Of a DNA stretch of 64,000 nt, positions 41,379 through 47,944 are shown piece after piece. Source of the DNA: JANXMY01 sp965246745 (GTDB lineage: Bacteria; Armatimonadota; Armatimonadia; Armatimonadales; Capsulimonadaceae). Where the stretch lies: assembly GCA_965246745.1 (NCBI GenBank), contig OZ251980.1:1178001-1242000 (forward strand), in the 5' to 3' direction. The first letter of the stretch is position 1. Each line of letters begins with the position of its first letter. The translations under genes were made by a program, and so were the position numbers. Under the pieces are notes generated by a model that was not told where the DNA came from, ran no database searches, and saw only the letters and a list, made by a program, of their open reading frames with translations.

Positions 41379-42503
41379 ATGGAACAGCTTGCAGTGCAGG
41401 AATTTTTGCGGACGGGGGGAACGCTCGACGCGCTGGCGACGCAGCATGCGATTAAAGCTGTGCGGCACCCGGCGTTTCCGAGCCTGGTCCTGCTGAAGTA
41501 CAATCAAATCGCGTCGGATATGAGCGTCCCGCTGGTACAGGAATGCCGGGGAATTATTCTCGACGAGGCCGACGGCTGGCGCGTGGTCAGCCGGGCTTAC
41601 GACAAATTCTTCAACTACGGCGAGCCGGGCGCGGCGGAGATTGACTGGGCGACGGCGCGGGTGCAGGAAAAAGTGGACGGCTCGCTCTGCACAGTCTATG
41701 AGTATGCGGGGACGTGGCATGTCGCCACGACCGGCAGCCCGGACGCCGGCGGGCCGGTCGGGGACAACGGCGAGCTGACATTCGCGCAGCTTTTTTGGCA
41801 GACGTTCGGGATATATCTCGGCGACGACTGGGATACGCCGCCGTGGGAATCCGCCGACTGGTGCTATTTATTTGAGCTGACGACCCCGGAAAACCGCGTC
41901 GTGGTCAATCACCTCACGGCAGGGCTGACGCTGCTCGGGGTCCGCAACCGCGTCACCGGGCAGTGGATCGCACTCGCCGACACGGTCATGGCGCGGGTCG
42001 TGCCGCCGGTCCGCGAGTACCCCCTGCAATCGTTCGCCGAGATTCAAGCGACGTTCGACGGCATGGACCCATTAGCTCAAGAAGGCTACGTCGTGGTGGA
42101 CGCTCGGGGAAACCGGGTCAAAGTCAAGCATCCGGGCTATGTCGCCATTCACCACATGAAAGACGGCATGACCCCGAAGTCCATGCTGGAAGTGATCCAG
42201 CGCGGCGAAGTCCCTGAAGTCACCGCCCACTTCCCGAAGCTGGCGGGGGCGTTCGACGCCATCAAAGCCGATTACGATGCCCTGGCGTCGGCGATTGACG
42301 CCGCCTATGCGCCGATTAAGGCCATCGAAACGCAGAAAGACTTCGCCGCCGAAGCCCTGGCCTATCCCTACTCGTCCGCCCTGTTCGACATCCGCCGGGG
42401 CAAGGCGTCCGATGGCCGCGATTTTCTGTCCAAAGCCCTGCTGCCGAGCCTCCTGCGCTTGATGGGATTGAAGGAGGTCGAGCCGAAGGACGAAGGGGAG
42501 TAA
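41379..42503 (+). CDS. T4 Rnl1-like RNA ligase (374 aa)
   Basis: ATP-dependent RNA ligases join 3'-OH and 5'-phosphate RNA ends through a lysyl-AMP. Motif I is EKVDGSLCTVYEYA with the nucleotidyl Lys at about residue 98. Before it, VPLVQECRGIILDE and SRAYDKFFNYGEPG match the Rnl1 type. Motif IIIa is YLFELTTPENRVVVN, motif IV QEGYVVVDARGN, motif V RVKVKHPGYVAIHHM. The C-terminal helical domain (DALASAIDAAYAPIKAIE) also resembles Rnl1 rather than Rnl2. The length matches T4 Rnl1 (374). In phage this enzyme repairs cleaved tRNA; no partner kinase/phosphatase is nearby, so its cellular job here is open. It is divergent from the HExxH module and followed by a family E repeat. Confidence 0.93.
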   Translation: MEQLAVQEFLRTGGTLDALATQHAIKAVRHPAFPSLVLLKYNQIASDMSVPLVQECRGIILDEADGWRVVSRAYDKFFNYGEPGAAEIDWATARVQEKVDGSLCTVYEYAGTWHVATTGSPDAGGPVGDNGELTFAQLFWQTFGIYLGDDWDTPPWESADWCYLFELTTPENRVVVNHLTAGLTLLGVRNRVTGQWIALADTVMARVVPPVREYPLQSFAEIQATFDGMDPLAQEGYVVVDARGNRVKVKHPGYVAIHHMKDGMTPKSMLEVIQRGEVPEVTAHFPKLAGAFDAIKADYDALASAIDAAYAPIKAIETQKDFAAEALAYPYSSALFDIRRGKASDGRDFLSKALLPSLLRLMGLKEVEPKDEGE

Positions 42504-42534
42504 CGCAGGGAAATAATGCATCGCGGGCGGCGGA

Positions 42535-42683
42535 ATTGCCCCGGATTGAAATCCGAGGCTGAAAGAAACCAGCGCCCTCCGGGTCTGCCAGTGCAGTCGC
42601 GGCGACGCAAAACAAATCGCTCGGAATTCTTGTGTCGCTTCGACACTGGTTTGTTTCAGCCTCGGATTTCAATCCGGGGCAAT
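42535..42683. repeat. Nested inverted repeat, family E
   Basis: The arms 42535-42572 (starting ATTGCCCCGGATTGAAATCC) and 42646-42683 (ending GATTTCAATCCGGGGCAAT) are complementary over 38 bp with one mismatch. Within each arm CGGATTGAAATCCG is itself a palindrome. The centre has a GTGTCG-CTT-CGACAC hairpin. The 42504-42977 gap holds this element, then about 170 bp without recognisable genes, then the der promoter. Confidence 0.85.
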
Positions 42684-42853
42684 CTGGGGCCGTGGCAGTT
42701 CACTGCTGAGCCAATCCTGGGCACTAGCGCTGCGCCGCGTCTTTATCAAAAACGGAAGCCTTGTCGGTCCCGCCGCTCGGCTCTTTCTGGTCGGCGGAAC
42801 GGTTTTTACCGCAAGGCGGCAGGCGGCGGGACGGCCGATCACGCAGCCGCGCC

Positions 42854-42883
42854 TTGACTTCAGCGCCCGTTTTGTGCTATTCT
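42854..42883 (+). promoter_or_regulatory. Promoter of der
   Basis: TTGACT (42854-42859) and TATTCT (42878-42883) are 18 bp apart, with TG two bases before the -10. The expected leader is about 88 nt. Confidence 0.65.
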
Positions 42884-42977
42884 AAGGGCTGTTTTAAAGA
42901 GCTAATCAATGCTTGCCACGCCCGGAAGCCTCGCCTTCTCCCGGTGCCGCACCTGCGGCTAAAGGAAGACCATCGCC

Positions 42978-44495
42978 ATGACCGACGCCCCTGAAGATAG
43001 TATCCCCGAGAATAACCCCGAGACCGTCTTGGAAGAGTCTGCGCCCGAAAAAATAAACGAAGAAGTAAGCGAAGAGACAAATACCGATCAGCGGCAGGAA
43101 GTCGCGCGGCCCGAGTATGTGCCGAAGCCGCTGGTCGCGATTGTCGGGCGGCCCAATGTCGGCAAGTCCACGCTGTTCAACCGACTGGTCGGGCGGCGCA
43201 TCGCCATTGTGGACGACATGCCGGGCATTACCCGTGATAGACTCTACGCCGAAGGGGACTGGAACGGGCGTGAGTACACGCTGGTAGACACCGGCGGCAT
43301 TCAGATGTTCGACCCCGACCCGCTCCGGTCCCAAATCCGCATGCAGGCCGAGATCGCGATGGAAGAAGCCGATGTGATCGTGCTGGTCGTGGACACGACG
43401 GTCGGTCTTACGTCCGACGATCAAGAGCTTGCCAATGCTCTGCGGAAGTCGCCGAAGCCGCTGATTGTGGTCGCCAACAAAGTGGACAACGGCGACATGG
43501 AAAACCGCAATGTCGCCGAAGTCTATGCGCTGGGCCTGCCGCATGTCTTTCCCGTCTCGGCCCTCGGCGGGCGCGGGGTGGCCGACGCGCTCGATGCGAT
43601 TGTCGAGCGCTTTCCGCCCGCGCCGCCCCTGGCCGAAGCGCCGCCGGAAGACGACCGCATCAAAATCGCGATTATCGGCCGGCCCAATGTCGGCAAATCG
43701 TCGCTGCTGAACTCCATTCTCGGCGAGGAGCGGGCGATTGTGTCCCCGATTGCCGGCACGACCCGCGACTCGACCGACACGGCGTTTGTGTACAAATCGC
43801 CGCAGGGCGAGCGCGAGATTGTCTTGATTGACACGGCGGGAATTCGCCGTGCCGGCAAAATTCAAGGCAGCGTCGAGTATTACACAGTCCTGCGGGCCGT
43901 CCGGGCGATTGAGCGGGCCGATGTGGTCATGCTGGTGGTGGACGGCATTGACGGGGTCACCGAAGGCGACAAGCGGGTCGGCGGCTACGCCCATGAAGCG
44001 GGCCGGGCGGCGATCATCGTGGTCAACAAGTGGGACGTGGCCCGGAAAGAAGTTCTCGACGAGATGCCCGGCCAGAACCCGATGAGCGTCTTTTCCGAAG
44101 AGCTGCGGGACGGCATGCACTTTCTGGCGTATGCCCCGCTGGCGTTCACGAGCGCCGTGACCGGCAAAGGCGTCCCGGCGGCAGTGGACGCCGCTTTGGA
44201 CGCCGCCGAAGCCCACTCGATGCGAATTCCGACCGGCGAGCTAAATAGGATCGTCCGCGACGCCGTAGATGCCCACCCGTATAACGAAAAAGGCCGGTCG
44301 CTGAAGATCAAATATGCGACCATGCCGACGGTGAAGCCGCCGACGATTGTGCTGTTTGTCAACGACCCGACTTTGATGCACTTTTCGTACCTGCGGTATC
44401 TAGAAAACCGCATTCGCGAGACGTATTCGTTTGAAGGCACGCCGCTCCGCATTCAGGTCAAAAAAGCCGCCAAAGATAAGGAAGAAAAGAAGTAA
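42978..44495 (+). CDS. der: Ribosome-assembly GTPase Der (EngA)
   Basis: Der has two tandem GTPase domains and a KH-like domain and acts in 50S subunit maturation. G domain 1 shows GRPNVGKSTLFNRL, DTGGI and ANKVDN; G domain 2 shows GRPNVGKSSLLNSILG, DTAGIRRAGKI and VNKWD. The C-terminal KH-like domain is present (LKIKYATMPTVKPPTIVLFV, IRETYSFEGTPLRIQVKKAA). Length 505, somewhat over the usual ~440 because of an acidic N-terminal extension of about 48 residues (EDSIPENNPETVLEES) that I do not recognise. It is transcribed alone, with a family D repeat directly after its stop. Confidence 0.97.
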   Translation: MTDAPEDSIPENNPETVLEESAPEKINEEVSEETNTDQRQEVARPEYVPKPLVAIVGRPNVGKSTLFNRLVGRRIAIVDDMPGITRDRLYAEGDWNGREYTLVDTGGIQMFDPDPLRSQIRMQAEIAMEEADVIVLVVDTTVGLTSDDQELANALRKSPKPLIVVANKVDNGDMENRNVAEVYALGLPHVFPVSALGGRGVADALDAIVERFPPAPPLAEAPPEDDRIKIAIIGRPNVGKSSLLNSILGEERAIVSPIAGTTRDSTDTAFVYKSPQGEREIVLIDTAGIRRAGKIQGSVEYYTVLRAVRAIERADVVMLVVDGIDGVTEGDKRVGGYAHEAGRAAIIVVNKWDVARKEVLDEMPGQNPMSVFSEELRDGMHFLAYAPLAFTSAVTGKGVPAAVDAALDAAEAHSMRIPTGELNRIVRDAVDAHPYNEKGRSLKIKYATMPTVKPPTIVLFVNDPTLMHFSYLRYLENRIRETYSFEGTPLRIQVKKAAKDKEEKK

Positions 44496-44667
44496 GAACC
44501 CCTCCCGCCTCGCTAGGGCTTCGGCTCCCTCCCCTGTTAGGGAAGGGCTTCAAAGTTCGGCCCGAGGCTTTGCGTCTTGGCGGCAGGCTCCCGCCAAAGA
44601 TTATTATTGTCTTTGCCCTTCTTTAACAGGGGAGGGAGCCGAAGCCCTAGCGAGGCGGGAGGGGTTC
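44496..44667. repeat. Long inverted repeat, family D, copy 2
   Basis: It starts at the base after the der stop codon. The arms 44496-44548 and 44615-44667 are 53 bp each and pair throughout; the only two non-Watson-Crick pairs are G-U wobbles if read as RNA. The tip of the left arm, CTCCCCTGTTAGGGA, matches the TGTTAGGGAGG core of copy 1. The loop contains a second hairpin, TTGGCGG/CCGCCAA. It could act as a terminator or processing signal for der mRNA. Confidence 0.85.
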
Positions 44668-44697
44668 CTGAAAACTTCCGCCTCGCAGAGATAACTT

Positions 44698-45141
44698 ATG
44701 ACCCAACTCGCCAAAATGCGCTTTGTCAGCCTGACGCGGCCCCAAGAGCGCGGGATGCTGGTGCTGCATGACGACGGGACGCTGCAAATCGCGCCGAGCG
44801 AAGAGCTGCGCGACGAGATGGCCCGGCTGGAAGACGCAGCCCTGCACCGGGCCAAAGTCTACGGCACCGGCCTCGGGCTGGCGTTTGTCGGCGTCGGCGC
44901 TTTGCTGATCGGCGCGGGCTGGCTGGCCGGGCGGGTCTTCGGCAAGCTCGGCTACACGCTGGGCCGGCCGCGCCCGGTGGACGAAGTGACGCTGACCCGC
45001 ACGCCGAGCGGCGGGGTCGCGCTTTCGGTGCAGGGCGCAAACCGCTGGCAGAAAGTGGAGATGGCCTGGAACACCGACGAAGTGCTGCAAGCCGAAGCCG
45101 ATGCGTTTTTCGCGAAGTTTGCGGAAGTAACGACTCAGTAA
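44698..45141 (+). CDS. Hypothetical protein with one or two membrane helices (147 aa)
   Basis: I do not recognise this protein. It opens MTQLAKMRFVSLTRPQERGM, followed by a short beta-like part (LVLHDDGTLQIAPSEELRDE). A glycine-rich hydrophobic stretch at about 56-80 (GTGLGLAFVGVGALLIGAGW) is probably transmembrane. The rest is soluble with VDEVTLTRTPSGGVALSVQG and a helical end. The gene lies between two repeats and has no clear partner. Confidence 0.65.
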   Translation: MTQLAKMRFVSLTRPQERGMLVLHDDGTLQIAPSEELRDEMARLEDAALHRAKVYGTGLGLAFVGVGALLIGAGWLAGRVFGKLGYTLGRPRPVDEVTLTRTPSGGVALSVQGANRWQKVEMAWNTDEVLQAEADAFFAKFAEVTTQ

Positions 45142-45144
45142 GGA

Positions 45145-45205
45145 GGCCGCCCCCATTCTGGGGAAGCCGTACAGACCTATTCCGGCTCCCCAGAATAGGG
45201 GGGCT
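45145..45205. repeat. Inverted repeat, family C, copy 4 (short)
   Basis: GCCCCCATTCTGGGGAAGCC and GGCTCCCCAGAATAGGGGGG face each other around a short loop. This is the shortest family C copy, 61 bp. It lies between two small genes, right before a promoter. Confidence 0.75.
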
Positions 45206-45224
45206 ATTTTCGCCCAAAACCGGC

Positions 45225-45230
45225 TATAAT
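45225..45230 (+). promoter_or_regulatory. -10 box placed for a leaderless transcript
   Basis: A perfect TATAAT ends 7 nt before the ATG at 45238, so transcription should begin at or one base from the start codon. No Shine-Dalgarno could fit in the mRNA. Confidence 0.6.
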
Positions 45231-45237
45231 AAGGGCC

Positions 45238-45591
45238 ATGCCCACCCACGCCGCCGCACACGATGCCCCTGCCGACGACCGGCAGGCGGAAGACCTTGCC
45301 GAGACGCTCCGCACGCTGAAAGACCGATTGACGCGCGGCGTCACGGTCACGCCGGTCTGCCTGGCGATCCTCGGCTGGCTGTGCGGCACCCCGACCGACC
45401 CGGCTGTCGCCGAACTCCAGCGCTCCGCTGAAGGCCGGGTCTGGCTGCGGCTGACCGACGAGGCCCGCATGGAGCCGCTCTGCTCGTTTTCAGAGTTTCT
45501 CGCCCAAGTGCGGATCATCGCCGCCTCCCTGAGCCTCACCGACCCGCAGACCCACGCGCTTGAAATATGGACCCGGCAGCGGTTAGGGTGA
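45238..45591 (+). CDS. Hypothetical helical protein (117 aa)
   Basis: I do not recognise a family. The protein is soluble, with a disordered start and then helices: AEDLAETLRTLKDRLTRGVT, VTPVCLAILGWLCGTP, AELQRSAEGRVWLRLTDEAR and SEFLAQVRIIAASLSL. Two Cys are present. The gene stands alone between a family C repeat and the convergent flavin reductase, with its -10 immediately upstream. Confidence 0.65.
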   Translation: MPTHAAAHDAPADDRQAEDLAETLRTLKDRLTRGVTVTPVCLAILGWLCGTPTDPAVAELQRSAEGRVWLRLTDEARMEPLCSFSEFLAQVRIIAASLSLTDPQTHALEIWTRQRLG

Positions 45592-45604
45592 AGCGCGGGC
45601 AGGC

Positions 45605-46246
45605 TTATTCTTTCTCGCGCTCCGCCTGCCAATCGGCATAAGTGGGGCGGGGCAGGTCGAACAAGTCCGTGAGGCGGGCATACCAGCCGCCGCCGTGCAT
45701 GCGCCCGATGAGGTCGAGCGCTTCGGCACGGACACGCGGGCTTTTTCCATCACTCGTCACAAACTCATCGGCAATCCATAAAAACACCACTTCGCCGAGC
45801 ACGATTTTGTTGCTGCCGACTTCCACGACCGAATGCAGGCGGCACTCCAAGCGCACCCGCGCTTCGGCCAGCCCAGGCGCGGCGATCCGCACCGACGGGA
45901 CCGCCGTAAGATGCGCCGCGTCCAGCTCGCTTTGCCCCGCCGGGAAGTCAATCGCGCAGGTGTTCATCGCCTCGGCCAGATCAAAGTGAACCAGGTTCAC
46001 GACAAACTCGCCGGTTCGGGTGAGGTTGGCCCGCGTGTCTTTGGGCGTGGCCCCGTCTTTGCTGCCGATCCCCAGCGCGACGGTCGGCGGGCTGCTGCCG
46101 ACCAGGTTAAAGAACGAGTACGGGGCGGCGTTGACTGTGCCGTCGGGGCCGAGGGTCGAAACCAGCGCAATCGGGCGCGGCACGACGACGCTCGCCAGCA
46201 GCGTGTAGGACGACCCGTCGTCCATTGCATCAATCGGAAATTCCAT
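45605..46246 (-). CDS. Flavin reductase-like / FMN-binding split-barrel protein (213 aa)
   Basis: The ATG at 46246 (MEFPIDAMDDGSSY) is chosen; a very long in-frame extension upstream runs antisense through the sigma-like gene and is not credible. The protein has the DIM6/NTAB flavin reductase signature: LLASVVVPRPIALVSTLGPD, NAAPYSFFNLVGSSPPTVAL, GEFVVNLV and, later, RLECRLHSVVEVGSNKIVLG. Members bind FMN and pass electrons from NAD(P)H, often for an oxygenase; no oxygenase gene is adjacent. It is convergent with the hypothetical gene before it and divergent from the sigma-like gene. Confidence 0.9.
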   Translation of the reverse strand: MEFPIDAMDDGSSYTLLASVVVPRPIALVSTLGPDGTVNAAPYSFFNLVGSSPPTVALGIGSKDGATPKDTRANLTRTGEFVVNLVHFDLAEAMNTCAIDFPAGQSELDAAHLTAVPSVRIAAPGLAEARVRLECRLHSVVEVGSNKIVLGEVVFLWIADEFVTSDGKSPRVRAEALDLIGRMHGGGWYARLTDLFDLPRPTYADWQAEREKE

Positions 46247-46320
46247 CCTCAGCGGTGTACCCGTTATTCCCGGCGGCGAACCGAAAGCCGCCTGTCTCCG
46301 AGTTGTTTGCGCGTCACCGC

Positions 46321-46350
46321 TTGCGTTCTTTTCCGCGTCTGTGTTATGAT
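46321..46350 (+). promoter_or_regulatory. Promoter of the sigma-like gene
   Basis: TTGCGT (46321-46326) and TATGAT (46345-46350) are 18 bp apart, with a leader of about 75 nt to the ATG at 46433. Confidence 0.5.
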
Positions 46351-46432
46351 AGAGTCTGAAGCCGATGCGGCCGACTTTTGCTGAAATTTGTAAAGTTGTT
46401 CGGCTGAGATTTTCCGGGTTCCGTTTCCAGCG

Positions 46433-47230
46433 ATGAGTAATTCCACAGATGACACCGCCGCGCTTGTTTTGTTTCCGCTGGCCGGGACACGCACCCGCCC
46501 CGACAAGGTGACGGCGCAGCTTGCCGAGATGGACAAGCTGCGCCGGGCGGCGGTTCTGCGGCGGGCGGCGGACACCGACCCGGCCCGGCGCTTGGAGCGC
46601 GAAACGCTGGTCGCAGTCGTGCGCGGCTTTCTGCGGGCGGGGCGCGAGGCGGACGCCGAGGCGGTGCTGGGGATGCTGCTGGACCGGGTTGACCGGGCGC
46701 TGAACAGTGTAATTTCCCGGTGGACCGGGGTGACGGCGGAAGACAGAATTGATGCGCGGCAGCAGATTGTGGAGATTATCTGCGAGAAGGTCTGCGACCT
46801 GCGCCCCGGCAGCGAGTTTTGGGAATGCAACTGGACGTGGTGTGTCAACAAAAAATTGATCTCGCTTTGGCGCAGCTTTGCCGTGAACGCGCTGCCGATG
46901 ACCGGCAGCATCGCGGCGACGCCCGGCGGCGAAGAATCTGACCGTGTGGCGCAGGCGGCCGACCCGACCGACGGGTTTTTGGAGATGGAGCTTGCAGATT
47001 GGGTGAAAATCGTCAGCGGCGGCCATCCCCAAAAAAGCCGGGCGCTGCTTCTCAAAATCAGCGAGTTTTCCGATGAAGAAATCGCCAAAGACATTGGTGT
47101 CACGACCCGCACCCTGCGAAACTGGAACGCCGAGTTTGTGTCGGCGTATAAACGGATGAAGGCGGAAGAGCAAAAAGCAGCGGGAGAGAGACGCGAGGAA
47201 GACGCGAGAGGAATAAATTCCTCTCGCTAG
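46433..47230 (+). CDS. Sigma70-like RNA polymerase sigma factor (265 aa)
   Basis: The C-terminal third contains a sigma region-4-like helix-turn-helix: SRALLLKISEFSDEEIAKDI followed by GVTTRTLRNWNAEFVSAY. The N-terminal two thirds are helical and resemble region 2 in layout (LLDRVDRALNSVISRWTGVT, IVEIICEKVCDLR, WTWCVNKKLISLWRSF). It is not a close match to a standard ECF factor, so the call rests mainly on the HTH. The final residues ERREEDARGINSSR are encoded by a half-copy of the family F repeat. The gene is followed after 3 bp by a regulator-like gene and then the ImmA-helicase-nuclease fusion, a likely operon. Confidence 0.65.
   Translation: MSNSTDDTAALVLFPLAGTRTRPDKVTAQLAEMDKLRRAAVLRRAADTDPARRLERETLVAVVRGFLRAGREADAEAVLGMLLDRVDRALNSVISRWTGVTAEDRIDARQQIVEIICEKVCDLRPGSEFWECNWTWCVNKKLISLWRSFAVNALPMTGSIAATPGGEESDRVAQAADPTDGFLEMELADWVKIVSGGHPQKSRALLLKISEFSDEEIAKDIGVTTRTLRNWNAEFVSAYKRMKAEEQKAAGERREEDARGINSSR
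47191..47228. repeat. Half-copy of family F repeat at the 3' end of the sigma-like gene
   Basis: ACGCGAGGAAGACGCGAGAG followed by GAATAAATTC resembles the left arm of the family F element near 55829. CGAGAGGAATAAATTCCTCTCG inside it is nearly a perfect palindrome. It encodes the last residues and the stop of the sigma-like protein. Confidence 0.6.
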
Positions 47231-47233
47231 TTC

Positions 47234-47944
47234 ATGCAGCGCAGCGAGCGAAAAGAAATGCGAAATGAATTGACCGAGCCTGATGACAGCGACGAAATCC
47301 TGCGGGCGTTTACCTACGCCCGCGACGCCGCGCTCGCCGACAAGACGCTGCTCCGGGAATGGACCGCGCGGTATCCGGCGCTGGCGGACGAGATCATCAC
47401 GGTGGACCATGCCCGGCTCGCCGCCGGGATGACCCTGACCGACCCGCTGCCCGACGGCCCGCCCGACCCGGAAATGGCGGCGGTCCGCGCCCGAGTTCTG
47501 GCCGCCCGCCGGGCCGCGCGAGCGTCCCAAGCGCAAAGTATCAAGCCGCCGTTAACGTCTTTGCTGGCCGACGCCGAAACGCGCGGCTTGGACGCCGCCG
47601 ACCTGGCCGCCGCGCTGCGCTTGGACCGCTTTCTGCTGGGCCGCCTGGAAGACCGGACGCTGGACGCGGCGACCGTGCCGGTGTCGCTGGCAGCGCAGCT
47701 TGCGGCGCTTTTGGAGCGCACGACGGGCGAAATCACGCTGTTTCTGCGCGGCGGCCCGCGCCTGCCGCCATCGGCGCATTTTCTCGCCCGGCAGGCCCCC
47801 GTGGTCCGCTCCGCCCCGCCGCAGCCGTCGTTTGCCGATGCGGTCGCCCGCAGCCGCAATCTCAGCGCGGACGACAAAGCGTTCTGGCTGGCGGAAGCCG
47901 GCGCGGGGGTTCTGGGCGAGGTCCGTTCCGAACATAATTTATGA
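47234..47944 (+). CDS. Putative regulator between sigma-like factor and helicase fusion (236 aa)
   Basis: I do not recognise a named family. A second ATG at 47258 (MRNELTEPDDSDEIL) is an equally good start. The N-terminal part is helical and acidic. The middle, LLADAETRGLDAADLAAALR through LDRFLLGRLEDRTLDAATVP, looks like an XRE-type helix-turn-helix, followed by LAAQLAALLERTTGEITLFL. It might be a DNA-binding or anti-sigma-like protein. Its end overlaps the start of the next gene by 4 nt (ATGA). XRE-like regulators commonly sit beside ImmA/IrrE peptidases, which cleave them; here the ImmA domain is in the adjoining gene product. That link is inference. Confidence 0.6.
   Translation: MQRSERKEMRNELTEPDDSDEILRAFTYARDAALADKTLLREWTARYPALADEIITVDHARLAAGMTLTDPLPDGPPDPEMAAVRARVLAARRAARASQAQSIKPPLTSLLADAETRGLDAADLAAALRLDRFLLGRLEDRTLDAATVPVSLAAQLAALLERTTGEITLFLRGGPRLPPSAHFLARQAPVVRSAPPQPSFADAVARSRNLSADDKAFWLAEAGAGVLGEVRSEHNL

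Noticed and set aside
45605..47536. The flavin reductase frame stays open to 47536 (643 codons).
   Set aside because: The extra part is antisense to the sigma-like and regulator genes, and homologs start at the MEFPIDAMDD position.
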